A stretch of 64,000 bases of DNA. It comes from Akebia trifoliata (taxonomy: Eukaryota; Streptophyta; Magnoliopsida; Ranunculales; Lardizabalaceae). The notes beneath the pieces are model-generated. The model was not told the DNA's origin. It did not search any database and was given only the letters and a program-made list of their open reading frames with translations. Location: assembly GCA_017979445.1 (NCBI GenBank), contig CM030705.1, positions 11,570,679-11,634,678 on the forward strand, written 5' to 3'. Of the stretch, positions 10,401 through 22,077 are shown in pieces (positions within the stretch are counted from its first letter, which is position 1; each line of letters begins with the position of its first letter). The translations under genes were made by a program, and so were the position numbers.

Positions 10401-13191
10401 GATCACTGTTCTGTTGTATCATGTATATGTATGTATGTATTTCCACACTTCTAATCTTCTTTTTTTTCATTACTTAATGAATGGTCACCATTTCCAGATG
10501 GCATTGTGGAAGAAGATTAGTCTACAAATTGGTTGGAAAATCATGCAACTTTTAATGAATCGCTGCATAATGCTACTGAATTGCACTTCTAGAGGTACTT
10601 AAGCATGTCTTGGCACTATCTGCATAGTTCTATTCCTTATTGTTGCGTAAATGTCTTGTATTCTGTTGGCATTATGCAGAGTTGCAAGGGTGGAGGGGGT
10701 AGAGCCCTTGGCCCAAATTTTTTAGGGTTATGAAAAGGGAAATTGTGTAATATTTTCTTAAGTGTTTTCTATTTTTGGGAGATAGACGTGTTTTAGCAAC
10801 TCCCAATTTTATAAATAGAGATCTCTAGGTTTGTAAAACTTAAGAGAAAATAGTGATTGTTCTTGATCTGATTCATGAACTCACTTATGGTTTTCTATTA
10901 ATTATATTGAGTCAGTTTTTTTTTTTTTTTTTTCAGGTATCCAAATATGTGTTTGTATTATAACAGTTTTACTGAAAGGAAAAATGATCCGAGTTCTTTT
11001 CTTTTCCCATCAAAGTAACCATATACTTATTATTTGTTTATCATATCTTTTCAAACATAATAGCCTCTTTGAAAATCCTTGTATCATGCATTAATCCTTG
11101 TTTTCAGTTTTCATTGTTGCACTTAATTTTCCTTCTGTCGGTACTGCTTGTCATCCAACAGTTCAAACCCCTTGCATCTGAATTAAAATGGTGTATTCTG
11201 TGTATTTTAGTTGTATGTTGTAGCAATTTCTGATTTTGGCTGTCTTTCTACAACATATGCAACAGTCGTTTTAGGTGAATGACTCGTATGCTTTTGTTTC
11301 CTGCTATTATAGCCTTGACTATGTAATGACTTTGCACATCTAATTACTTATCCAGTTATTTATTTATTTATTTTTATTCCTTTGACTACATCGACAGACA
11401 ATTCAATAACTGAGAGGATACCCGATACTCCTAGTGGCAGATGGAGGAGGTATAAGCGTGCTGCCTCATTGGATTCAAGAAAAATACTTCTCCTTTTCTC
11501 ACTCTTGTAAGCTGCCAACTCAATCATTTCTTGTAGTTAAATGTTTTTGGTTTTTTTAGAGAATCCTATTTGTCCAAGTATTAATATTTTATCGAGCAAA
11601 ACTAGCTGTCAATTGTAAGAAATGTATGCACACTTACACCAAGGAAAGTTTTTTTTTTTAAACTAAATTGATAGTCAATCTTAGATTAAATCAAATGTTT
11701 CGTGTCATTTATTCTCACTGAAGTCCACCAGTCTTCCATCCAAATGAATTTCCTATCGAAATCTCCGTTTAAATTCTGGTTAATACGTGCATTTTCCAAT
11801 TTACTGGTGTAATTGAAGTGCCACTTAGAGAACAGCCTGTTTTGATAAAGATGGAAACACTTACAAAGTGATTGTAGAAGTTGTCTTGCACTCTATTGGT
11901 TTTGAACTTCATGCTAAAATATCTTTCCTCTCATTAACAAGATCAGTGACATGTAATTTGAGGTTGGCTGAAGGAATCACGTTCATTCATTGAAGTGTGT
12001 CTAAAATTATCATTACAAGTGTGTTCATATCCACTCACTACCTCAGTTTTGTTGTGTAAATGTCTTGTATTCTGTTGCGCTACACAGAGTTGTTGAGCCC
12101 TGGGCCCAAATTTTTTAGGGATATGAAAAGAGCAATTGTGTAATATTTTCTTAAGGATTTTCTATTTTGGGGGGTTTCTTATTGGGGGAGATTTACATGT
12201 TTTGGTAACTCTCGGTTTATAAATAGAGATGTGTAGGGTTGTAAACTTAAGAGAAAATAGTGATTGTTCTTTATCAGATCAGTGGAAGTAGGCACACTGC
12301 CAAAATGTTGAGTTTAGTCCCACATTGGACACTCATTGCCTTGTCTCTCTCCTTATAAGCTCCTTGGCCTCTCTACTCATTGCCAATTGGTTTTGAGTTG
12401 GGCCCCAAACTTTTCATGGTATCAGAACGAGTCTTTCTCTCTTCCACGTCACCCAGTTCATATCTCCATGTGCTTTGGCCCAGTCCAGCCTGCACATGTG
12501 TTGAATTTAGTCCCTCTTCAGACACTCATTACCTTGTCTCTCTCCTTATAAGCTCTGGGCCTGTCCACTCATTGCCAAGTGGTTTTGAGGAGTTGGACCC
12601 CCAAATTTATCACGAATGACGTAAATCCTTATGTTTTTGTGCAATTGTGTTATCTTTGCTGTTTTGTATTTTCACAAGTTCATGCATTTTTTTGGTCTTC
12701 TCAGTCATTCTAAAACCCCTCAACTTGCACATTCCTTCTAAGTGAGACCATAATCTGCCTTTGTTGCACATGACCGAGCTAGCTCAATCAAAATTTCTTA
12801 GTTTATCACCTATTGGGGCTACTACATTTTCACGAATGGTTGATTTTCAATTTTACCTTCTTAACTTTCCCCTCATTCATCTCGACATTCTTACATTGGC
12901 TATGCCCAATGTATTGACATTCAGCTTCATATAGTTGGACATTCAGTTCCATAAAATATATTGGTCTCATCGCCGTCGTATAAAATTTTCCTTTTAGTTC
13001 TATAGGCAACATCCTCCTCAATTATAGCTGCTTTTAATGCTTTGTCCTTTTTGGAGCTCGAATTTATTTATTTTTAAAACTTTCATTTATATCTGATTCT
13101 ATTTTTCAGGTCAAGTATGGGAAGTATGGTGCTGATATATCTCACTCTGAGAGTTAAGCAGATCAATGATGGTCTTGTTCCAGTGTTGTAG
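7486..13191 (+). CDS. Uncharacterised small membrane protein, five coding exons
   Basis: Proposed exons are 7486-7509, 10094-10390, 10498-10594, 11398-11506 and 13110-13191. All junctions are GT-AG and phases agree, giving about 202 residues. The best-supported part is the C-terminus: a basic stretch (TPSGRWRRYKRAASLDSRK, near 150-170) followed by a hydrophobic segment (ILLLFSLLSSMGSMVLIYLT) and a short tail ending VPVL. This suggests a single-pass, near tail-anchored membrane protein with a basic cytosolic flank. The N-terminal half is polar with no motif I know. A pyrimidine-rich leader precedes the first ATG. The third exon is least certain: a second frame also looks protein-like but holds a stop, so that exon may be damaged. 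The introns carry a hairpin, SINE, RTE fragment, solo LTRs and a TRIM. I do not recognise the family. Confidence 0.55.
8093..8304. mobile_element. Long hairpin element in intron 1
   Basis: Two arms of about 95 bp (8093-8186 and about 8210-8304) are near-perfect reverse complements. For example TTTACGATTCCGGCTCACTG on the left pairs with CAGTGAGCCGGAATCGTAAA on the right, and GAATTCAGAGGT pairs with ACCTCTGAATTTG. The loop is short. Just downstream, a ~38-bp block containing TTCGTCAAATTCAGCTCACG is repeated in tandem. It is MITE-like; if transcribed with the intron it would form a long double-stranded stem. Confidence 0.7.
8650..8712 (+). mobile_element. 3' tail of an RTE-type LINE (fragment)
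   Basis: TAGCCAACTCCAGATCTTTA followed by GGATAAGGCTTCGATGATGATG resembles the usual 3' end of plant RTE LINEs (a 'GCCGACCCC...GGACAAGGCTTTG' block followed by short trinucleotide repeats). A clearer copy is at 41210-41510. Only the tail is present. Confidence 0.5.
8775..9026 (-). mobile_element. tRNA-derived SINE with short TSD
   Basis: Read on the minus strand, the element starts near 9010 with a tRNA-like head: GGTTGGCCTAGTGGCAAG (box A) and GGTCAAGTGTTGAAACC (box B). A GC-rich body follows, then an A-run that appears as T8784-8790 on the plus strand. The repeated TGGGAACTT (8775-8783 and 9018-9026) is a plausible target-site duplication. Order and strand fit an Au-like plant SINE. It sits antisense in intron 1 of the membrane-protein gene. 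Confidence 0.75.
10636..10888 (+). mobile_element. Shortened solo copia LTR, TSD CTTAT
   Basis: The LTR spans 10641-10883 (TGTTGCGTAAATG ... GAACTCA) and has a perfect CTTAT duplication at 10636-10640 and 10884-10888. Its first ~225 bp match the LTRs of the copia element at 29.0-35.2 kb, including TGTAAATGTCTTGTATTCTG and the block around AAATTTTTTAGGG. The usual last ~80 bp (GTGGACGTAGGC through the terminal TTTTTCACA) are missing, so this copy carries a 3' deletion yet keeps a CA end. It lies in an intron. Confidence 0.75.
12045..12681 (+). mobile_element. Solo copia LTR interrupted by a TRIM
   Basis: The LTR starts TGTTGTGTAAATG at 12050 and ends TTTTCACA at 12676. AGTTT (12045-12049) and AGTTC (12677-12681) form a 4-of-5 target duplication. 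Removing the inserted TRIM (12306-12612) leaves about 315 bp, matching the 301- and 356-bp LTRs of the copia element at 29-35 kb. It belongs to the same family as the copy at 10641 and lies in the last intron of the same gene. Confidence 0.8.
12306..12612 (+). mobile_element. TRIM retroelement nested in a solo LTR
   Basis: Two similar ~112-bp terminal repeats (12306-12416 and 12499-12612) begin TGTTGA(G/A)TTTAGTCCC and end in CA. Both contain CTTGTCTCTCTCCTTATAAG. Directly after the first is TGGTATCAGAAC, the initiator-tRNA-Met primer site, leaving only about 80 bp of internal sequence. That is the architecture of a terminal-repeat retrotransposon in miniature. The flanks CAAAA and CGAAT are consistent with a decayed 5-bp duplication of the LTR sequence it interrupts. 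Confidence 0.75.
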
Positions 13192-16015
13192 TAGAAACCA
13201 CTCTCTTCTTTCCTTTTTCTTTTTGTAATTGTAGTCAGGGGTTTCATTTAATTTAAATATTTGATTTTTTTTTTCTTAATGTACATACGTTATGATCTGT
13301 TACAGTTTGTGAACTTCAAATATCTCTCTTTCAGAACTAATATTTACTTGAGTTTGATTCATGGTTGGTGTTGTAAATGTTAGGGCTGCCAATGGATCAG
13401 ATCATAGCAGAAATCTGATTTGTTCCAATCCAATAACTTCAGAACAGGATTGATGATTTGGGTTTTGATACGAATCCAATTTGATAATCTATTGGATCAG
13501 TACAGGATCAACCATGACCCTATCCAATAAAATTTGAGTAGGTGTTTTGTTTAAGGGATCGACTTGTTGCACACCACCTACTGCTGATTGCACTACGTCA
13601 CTTAAATTTTTTCCCTTTGCACTCCATTTGGATGATTGCACTCAAAATAAAAGTATTGCACTCCTTTGTTTTTTTGTTTTTTTGGTTTTTCGTACTTCTT
13701 CAACCATGCTCACATAAATTATTGTTGGTTTAATAATTTTTGTAAGAAAATACTTGATCGAATAACAAACCTATTTACAATTTACACAAGAAAAGAAGAC
13801 GAACTCACGATACAAATAATGAGTGCAATTAGTAGGTTATAAAATAAAGGTTTTAAAAAACAAGGTTATTTTTCAAGGTTGGTGTGCAACTAGTCCGCCC
13901 CTTTGTTTAAACATAAAAAGTTCATTTATATTTTGTATATCAAATCGGATTTGATCCGATATATGAAGTTTTTCAATGTTTGTATATAAGTTCGAAATAA
14001 TCCGATCCAGACCTGGCTGATTGTTGTCATTGCAATGGATTTGACTCTTAATATTGAAATCCCGTAAAGAAACCAATCCGATTCATATCAATTGAATTGG
14101 TTCCATGTCTGATTCGATCTTATCAGATTGGTCCCAGATCGACCCGTCTGATTTGGACCCTAAAGTCTACTTTAAAAGCTGAGGGGGTGAAAACATATAA
14201 CATAGAACACAAAAGAAAATTTGAATAAGACCACATTTTACAATCCTCTCTCATTACAAAGGAGATCATACATGAAAAAAAAAAATTTGTTTCTTTTCAA
14301 GATAAAAAAAAAACAATTGAGGTTGATTTTCTAGTTGGAATTTGAGATAATTCATTACTACAATTTGATGAGAAATAAATTTTTTTTTTTCTTTTTGGGA
14401 ATTTGATTTTTTCCGCAATTGTGGTTAATTATTTTCTTATACTTCGCGGAAAAAATGATTTCCTGTAGGGGCAACAAACTTTGAGGTTGACTTTATTATT
14501 ATATGTCAACCCTCGTCCCACTCCGAGAAGTTTTTCGTTGGAATCTGATTTTCCATGTGCTGTCAAACTTTTAAAAAATAACTTTTCCTTGTTAAAATTG
14601 TTTCGTCGACAAATCATTTATTGAAAAAATTGATTTGCATCTGTATGATTCATAACTATTTAATTTGTTCACCTTCTATTTCATAAGCAAGAACATCACT
14701 CACTTTTCTAGATGAACTCGTTATGAAATATATATACAATGTGCACCAAGCACATGGGTATACCAAGATATCCAGACCTAACCCACCAACTCATTTAATC
14801 TGAATGGTGATTTTCTATCCATTGGATTTGAGTACTTCTCATCATACATTTGACGAGGAATGGCGTCTGTTACCCCACTAAAAAAAAGATACTATTGGTA
14901 CTCCAACTTTTACTTATTACACCGCAATTTCTTACACACCATTTGAACATTACACTAGCTTAGTTCAAGACTTCAAGTTATTATAACACATTCAAACAAT
15001 TTCAGCAGTTATTTACAATTAGGATTGGACTCATATAAAATCCTAAATCTAAAGAATAGAAATTAGAGAGAGAGATTATTTATTCTTAATTATTGATTTA
15101 CATTTTTTTTTTAATTGGGGTGTAACAAGTAAAACTTGGGGTGCTAAAAGCAGGTCACAACTACCTATCATCCACCTTAATGTTGATCATGCCAAATGTT
15201 AGCTACTATTTGGCACAATTTTGGGACCATTAACTCATTAATTTTTTTGGTCCACATAATTTTTGTGCATTGTCTTGTATTTGGTGGAAGCTTTGAATTG
15301 CTGCAGGGCAACTTCATCTTTGTACGGATTATTAATTAATAGATAACTTGTTTTAGGGTTTCTATGAAGGATTTTCAATTTATTTTAGAGGAGGAAGTGA
15401 GATCGAGATATCGTAACCCTCATTTTTCTTAGAGCTAGTGAAAGAAACTCATCATAAACCCCCCATTGACCTAGGTGATTTTGCCAAATTATGTGTCATA
15501 TTCTCTTCACTTTTAATTATTATTTATTTTGATTATTATGTGGAGGGTTACATGTGCAAGTCCCAGGATATTGACATGTGTCACATAGGCAGGAGCAGAA
15601 CTAGTATGGGAACAGTGGGGGGAATTGCCCCCCACACAATTTCGAGATGCCCGTGTATTTTGAACTAATTACATACCCCATTTGCCCCCACTCCCTCACC
15701 TCCTTACTCGTTTATCCTCACCTCCCTCCAATTTTTGCACCCTCCCCCTTCAATTTTTTGAAGATTACATTGCCTCTTGATTGGGCCTTCTCTCATAGAC
15801 TAATTGAAAATGACCTAAATATTCTAGTTTCGACCTTGCACATAGGGATACAAGAGATCTAATCTAATAGGGGTATACTGAGCTCAAAGTTTGGGGTAAT
15901 TGAGAATGGCTTCAAAAAGCATAAGGTCGAGGATAATGTTCCCCAATGTTATATCATTACAGATCATGCCAAATCCTTGATTTTTGAGAATTTGAGCATG
16001 TAATTAGAAATATTA
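13192..16015. other. Repeat-derived intergenic DNA
   Basis: From about 13384 (AGGGCTGCCAATGGATCAGA) to about 14165 there is GATCCAAT-rich sequence like the hAT MITE at 36758. It appears to be a family member interrupted near 13540-13910 by unrelated DNA. From 15590 to 15900 there is sequence like that at 37190-37380 (a GGGGGCAATTGCCCCCACA-type block, then CTAATTGAAAATGACCTAAA), a dispersed repeat. I see no gene. Confidence 0.45.
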
Positions 16016-16322
16016 TGTTGTTGAAAGGTTGCCAAATTAAAAAAATAACTCTAAAGAAGGAAAATCCTAATTAAGATTATTTAATAAGACTAAGGGAGGA
16101 TTAGGAAACATCTAAAAAAAGGATTTTATCTCATTCTCTATAATATAAACATGCACACTCAAATTAGAGGTACACAATTTTGTATATCTAAAATCTGTCA
16201 AAATTGTTCAGTGGTCTATAATTTGGGTTTCAGAGACTCTGATAAATTTCAAAGAAGCAAGAGAGCATTAGTAAAAATTACAGATCTCAAGGTAGAGCAA
16301 GATATTTTACATCAACAATTAT
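16012..16322 (+). mobile_element. Probable solo LTR, ~302 bp
   Basis: A segment from TGTTGTTGAAAGG (16016) to CATCAACA (16317) has TG...CA ends with a TGTTG/CAACA inverted pair. ATTAT lies at both borders, overlapping the first T on the left. Inside is a TATA-like CTCTATAATATAAAC about 120 bp in from the start, as expected in an LTR promoter. No internal domain lies next to it. Confidence 0.5.
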
Positions 16323-19300
16323 TATTGTTAATTTGATAGTTTATTGGATTACCATATAAAAAATAAAACCTTGTCTTAAAGCACAAATCCAAGCTAAATT
16401 AAAGAACCACATTTTATTGTGTAGGTTCAAAAAGGTTGGCTAAACAATCATGGGATGAGGGATCAGTGAACCTGAAATATCCTCCACGTGGCAAATTTTG
16501 GTGTAACCAACATGAGTGACAGGTATTTGTGAGTTATTATCCAAAACAATTGTGTTACATAGGAAACCTGAAAACCTAGGCAACCAGTTTCAAGGGTAAC
16601 TACTGACAAAATTAATATGAGATATATAAGTAGCTAGAGAAGTTATTAAAACAAGAAATAAAAAAAAGAGGAAAAGTGGGTTGAGAGCATTTAACAGAAA
16701 CAGGTGGTGGGAATGAGGAAGAAAGTATCAATTCTTTCAATTCAGCATTTAATAGGATTCAAGTTGAGTTAATGAAGGCAGGTACAGTTGAGCACTCAAT
16801 TCTTAGGCAGAAGAAACCTTTATGTTTCCTCTACCACCACCATCATTACTGCAAAATTTGACAACAATAATTAAAATTATGCTTAAATTAGTAGTTAAGA
16901 GAACACGACATAAAATTTACGTGGTTTGACAATATTACTTATATTTAATGACGATAAAGAGATCATTTCATTATTTCTATGAAAACTCCTCACATTACCA
17001 TCTTTTAATTTCACCTCCACTTTGAAAAATTAAAAATCTCTCGTAAAAACCTTAAAATGAGTTAATTATAAATTTATAATCATAACATGATACAAAATGA
17101 AAGAATGAAGGAATAATAAAATCCGGAATGAAATTTTATTAAAATTGAAGATAATTTCTGCATTGTAATATTGTCCTTCTATAGAAAAAGAGTTTTAATT
17201 ATAGTAAAACATGAAAATAATAAAAATAGAAGAAAAAATATATTAAAAATGAAATAATAATAAAAATAGATATTACTTAACCTTAGAAGTAAGGCAGAAT
17301 CATTAATGTGTGATTCTTACTTCTATGACTAAAGTCATTAATAAAATGATATTTTCCTTAAATAACATAATTGCCACACACAAAAAAAAGGGTAAAACGA
17401 AGGAATTTAACCTAAAAATGAAAAATCCATATATAACTTTGCTTGGATCTTAAAGATCTCAATGTTTTCATTTAAGAATAGGTCTTCGCAGATGATTATG
17501 ACTATTTCGCCTATCCGAGTCCATAAGCCCATGATTTCTATTAGTGCGTTAAGACCTTCCACTTATACTTTTGACAATCCAAACGTTCTATGAAGTTTTT
17601 TACAACATGTCCTACATCGTAAGACGAAAGTAATAAAACTAAGTAAAAAAAAAGTTACCCCAACTTAAGGCACAATTTTATTCCACTTGTATTATGTCTA
17701 GTGTGTGCTCATTTATTATTGCATGTGTATTCATATTCATTGTGATTATTATGGTTTGTAGAGTCTAATCGTATTAGTGAACAACCAACAACAAGTACCG
17801 CCATCTTGAGAAAACCATGTAAGGCTTCTGTGTTTTGTGTGTGATTGCATCTTGGTTTTTTTTTTTTTCTTAGTGTCCTTAGATCGATTTCTCTACACAC
17901 TCCCTCAATCTTCATTTTTTTGCATCTTCTTCTCGTTCTTTTAGAATATCTTTAACTTGTATGTATATTGCTTCTACACGAGTTTAATTGGCTTCGTTAT
18001 ATGCTACTAAATCACTTTGTTCAGCTTTAATTCTCTTAGTTTGTTGATATTGGACAATTATTACATTTTTACAAGTGTGTTCATTTCTAATTTTACAAAT
18101 ATGTCCTTTGACATTTTATTTGTTGGGCAAATATAATTAAGAACACTTTACGATGATCATGTTGCATCACAAAATTCACCAAATCCCACATCAAATGAGA
18201 GTGATTTGGCAAAATTATTGCATAAAAATATAAGTTTTAATTTCGGAAGATCGAGACTTGTTGGGCTGACCTCAAATTTTGTAAGATAAAATTATTATTA
18301 TTTAAGAATGCTACTAAGTGGAAAATTTGTTTTTCCAATGAAATGCAAGTCAACAGGAGTTTGAATGAGTATCTTTTGTGGGAAATCATTTTCCTATATC
18401 ATGATTTTTCTAATAAGTTGAGAACATATTTATTAAACAAATCTCTGGGAAAATGGTTTTCTAATTGAGCCTGGACTGAGGTCCTAATTTGGGTCATGTG
18501 GACTGCATCGCTCATCCAATTGAATGACACCTCAACCCTTTATAATTAACGGTTTAAATAAGGTATGATTTTTTTAAAATAAAAACAATCATTTTTTGTT
18601 AGATCTAAAGGCTTTGAAAATCGACGATTGTTGAACTCCCAAATTTAAAATTGAAATCCAAAAACAACTATTTTCCCCTTAGAATTTTATGCTCTATAAC
18701 CTCGAGGCATATGGCAGTGTTGTTAAATGCCACATGGCCAGGGATATAGGGTTGGGATCAGTTGACTCATGAATAATGACTCATGAGCAAACACATAATC
18801 ACACTATACGTGTAAACACAAAATCCAACGGCCAAGATTTATATATATATCCTCATGACACATCTTGGAGATACTTATTTCGAGGATAAATCTCAACCGT
18901 TGGTTTTTGTGTTTAAACACCTCTTTTTTAACACTTTCATATGCGGGATGCAAATCAACAAATATTTTCTCTTGAAATCAATTTTCCTAAGAAGCCTGAG
19001 TCTCCAGGGTTTGTTTGAGGGTAGCTAAAGTTCCATTAAAGAGCGTTTTCACGAGATAGAATCTATTTTTTCATTAATTTTTTTATTTTTTCAAGAAAAT
19101 GCATATTCTTTTATTTTTATTTTTATGAGGGGTGGTACAGATCCATAGGCCCGACTAGCAGGGGTGAGTCAACTTGTAAGTAGAGATATCTAATCCAAAT
19201 CCCCCAGATATGTAAAATACCCAACAAACCACACATACCAAGTAAATAAAGATAAATCCTTGTGGGTAGCCAATAAGGGGAAAATGAACTCTAGTGTCTT

Positions 19301-20344
19301 TGTACTTAGAAAATATTAAAAAAAAGAGTTATTTTCTAGTTGGGAGTTGGGGAATTGTGAAAAGAAGAACATTAGGAGAGAGAAAAATATATTGTTGGAT
19401 ACCTTTTAGAGGGAAAATGATTTTCAAGAAAAAAGTGCAATCAGTCACCTAAATTTTTTATGCATAGAGATCATGAACATCCTAAGAAAGCAAATAAAGT
19501 ACCTTAAGAGGATATTTAATTGGTTTTAAATCAAATATATGGAAACAATAATAATAGAGAGAGAAAGAGAGAGGCAAAAATAAATAAACAAGAATGAATA
19601 CATGAGGGGTTGAATGATCATTAAATAGGTTTGTATCAATACAGTTGAAGAGATCTTGAATGCTCACTCTTCAATAACTCCAATTTCCACATTTGGGTCA
19701 CCTAAAAACTACCACTTTTAAAGTTCTCAACTCCCTTGTATCCAAAGCTATTATATCTCCTCCATGGCACCATCAATTAAAGGATAAATTACAATTAACG
19801 GTCTAAGTTTTGGTGAATATTTGAGATTACTCCCTAACTGATGACCTACTTTGGCTGTGGTCTCCTATAAGATGCTAAAAGAAAATGATCTAAATACCTT
19901 TGCTTTCAACCTCACTCCAAAACCATGTAATCCTCCCCCACCACCACAAAAAATAAAATTAAAAAATGGATAATTTTCAACTCTTCAAGTCTTTTGGTTG
20001 AAATTGTAATTGATTTTATTTTACTTTAAAACACTTGATTTTTCCTAAGAGTCCGACGTCTTCAACTTGACTAGAAACTAAAAGAAAAAATCTATTTAAG
20101 ATAAAATAGTAAAGAAAATTGAGTAATTAATTAAATTATTGTAAAACCAAGGTCGAAATTAATTAGTTCTATTTTGGAGCTGGGGAGGTATAGGGTGAGA
20201 TACTAAAATCAAGGGTATTTAAGCTATTTTATATTAGTATCTCACATAAGAACGTGTTTGTTAGGTGTGTAATTATCAATTTTAAAATTCATGATGTATC
20301 TCAACTATTCAACAAATACCCAAAGGACGTATAATAAATGAGTC
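16318..20344. other. Intergenic, degenerate repeats
   Basis: No gene that I can support. Recognisable pieces are a retroelement-like block at 16895-16945 (ACATAAAATTTACGTGGTTT, a phrase common in copia LTRs) and a foldback around 18745-18920 (GTTGACTCATG paired motifs, with AAATCCAACGG opposite CAACCGTTGGTTTTTG). Otherwise the sequence is AT-rich with short homopolymers. Confidence 0.4.
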
Positions 20345-20515
20345 GTGCTGGGGTGACACAAATAGAGACATAGGCGTGATAAAATGATGTGGTGTCGTGC
20401 ACATTACCGTAGATGCTTTTCCACAGGATACGAGTAAAAAGCATCTACGGTTATGTGCGCGCCACCACATTGTTATTTTTTTCACCCTTGTGTCTCCGTT
20501 TGTGTCATTCCAGCA
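20345..20515. mobile_element. Foldback MITE, GTGCTGGGGTGACACAAA family
   Basis: The left end GTGCTGGGGTGACACAAATA pairs with the right end TTTGTGTCATTCCAGCA. Inner arms CGTAGATGCTTTT and AAAAGCATCTACGG flank GATACGAGT. A close copy is at 60341-60490, and the element at 2659-2782 shares the central motif. Confidence 0.7.
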
Positions 20516-20942
20516 TTTTCCATAATAAAATTACCCTAAATTGAAGAACATCTAGATCCAAATGACATTGGACACCCAGTGTCCGACGAATGGCTAAAAT
20601 ACAGGTTTCCTTAGTGGAAATCCCTAGGAAATTTATTTCATCTCAACCCTTATTTGGACCAAATTTAACTCTCTCTTTCTCTCTGTTGGATAGACGTCCA
20701 CCGCCTGTTATAACTGCTCTTTTAAGGATAGCTTGGCTTACCTGAGATCTTGGGTTCCAATTCAATACTGCTGCTTATGAAGGGGGACGCAACTTTGCTG
20801 TTTTATAAACACAAAAATGTCGATGTTCACCTCTTAAAGTTGTCTTAGTTGTGTACTTAGTTTAGCCCACTAATGATTTTCAATCATCCTTAATGTTTGA
20901 CCAAACATGAAAATTAATAAAAATGGATCAATGTAGATGTTA

Positions 20943-21312
20943 GTAGGGCAAGTCAATGGATTGGGTTGGGATTGGATTGATATTAAATAGGTATGAATAT
21001 GATAATAAAAAATAATATATGAATCGTGACCTCAAGTCGAAACTTCATATCACACTTCTTGAAGTGAAAGTGGATACAAATCATAGATGCTTTTTCACTT
21101 GTATCTTAATGAAAAGTATATATGGTTCCCATACACTTTCATGTCAAGATGTGCAATATGAGGTTCTAGAGGTCACTTCAGCATTATTAAAAAAATTATT
21201 AGACCCAAACCCCATCTGAATCTGATCCAATAAATCATCAAATTGCCCAAATCCCTGATCCAAACACAAAATCATCATGTAAGGGGATTGGGTTTTGGAT
21301 CTAATCCATTCC
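20943..21312. mobile_element. hAT-type MITE with internal foldback
   Basis: The ends AGGGCAAGTCAATGGATTGG and ATTCCATTTGACAACCCTA match the inverted ends of the 36758-37114 element. The middle (about 21028-21180) is a second structure with GACCTCAAG / GAGGTCAC ends and TCATATCACAC, also seen near 45430. It is therefore probably one MITE nested in another. Confidence 0.5.
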
Positions 21313-21366
21313 ATTTGACAACCCTAAATTTATCTGAGCCTAGTTAAAACATTTCATGCATCACAT

Positions 21367-21769
21367 TGTGACCTCTATAATAATAATAGTCCCACATCGA
21401 TCTTGGAAGCTTGATTTGTTCTTGTGACGGCAATTCTCTCCTTACAAGTCGGTTTTGTAAGATTGAGTTAGGCCCATGGAACTTAATATACATGGTATCA
21501 GAGCTGGGTTACTGTTTCTAGATGTGTAAAGATATTTCCTAGGCTTTGCATGTGGTGATCCCACACTAGGGAGGGTGTTAGAACAATAGTCCCACATCGG
21601 TCCTGGGTGCTCGAGTTTTACGTTATTTGAAGTGACGGCAATCCTCACCTTACAAGCCGATCTTGTAAAGTTGAGTTAGGTCGATGTCCGCGGTATTTGA
21701 GGTGATGGGAACCCTCACCTTACAAGCTGATCTTGTAAAGTTGAGTTAGGTCGATGTACCTTAATAACA
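21367..21769 (+). mobile_element. TRIM retroelement upstream of the CFL1-like gene
   Basis: Terminal repeats lie at about 21367-21492 and 21576-21769. Both contain ATAGTCCCACATCG and a CTTACAAG...TTGTAA(G/A)(A/G)TTGAGTTAGG block. The first is followed by TGGTATCAGAGCTGGG (21493 on), the initiator-tRNA-Met primer site. A purine-rich CTAGGGAGGG precedes the second. Only ~83 bp lie between the repeats, so there is no coding capacity. The second repeat holds an internal ~70-bp duplication of the CTTACAAGC...GGTCGATGT block. No clean target duplication was found. Confidence 0.8.
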
Positions 21770-22009
21770 TCAAGCTTCTTGGGTTCTTGAGTTTTTCAGT
21801 ATAACAAATTCGTATCTCTCTAACCAACCACGTATCTTTATGGGCGGACTTGGCATCGCTTTTGATGCGAAGAGATGGCATCAAACTTGGATTTGCGTGA
21901 GCGGCTTGTATGTTGGTAGCTGAAGCAAAGTTGGAAGAGCACGTCATGGTGAGGTGAGATTTTTAATGTGCCTTTAAATTCTATGTATCCATCAGTTTTT
22001 TGATACAGC

Positions 22010-22077
22010 CTATATAACCACCATAAAGACACCATTTGATCCATAGAGAGAGAGAGAGAGAGAGAGAGAGAGCATCC
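22010..22077 (+). promoter_or_regulatory. TATA box and (AG)n leader of the CFL1-like gene
   Basis: CTATATAA at 22010-22017 is placed as a TATA box about 60 bases before the start codon. Between them, 22046-22072 is a pure AG/GA dinucleotide run in the presumed 5' leader; such GAGA tracts occur often in plant leaders. The TRIM ends only 240 bp upstream. Confidence 0.5.
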
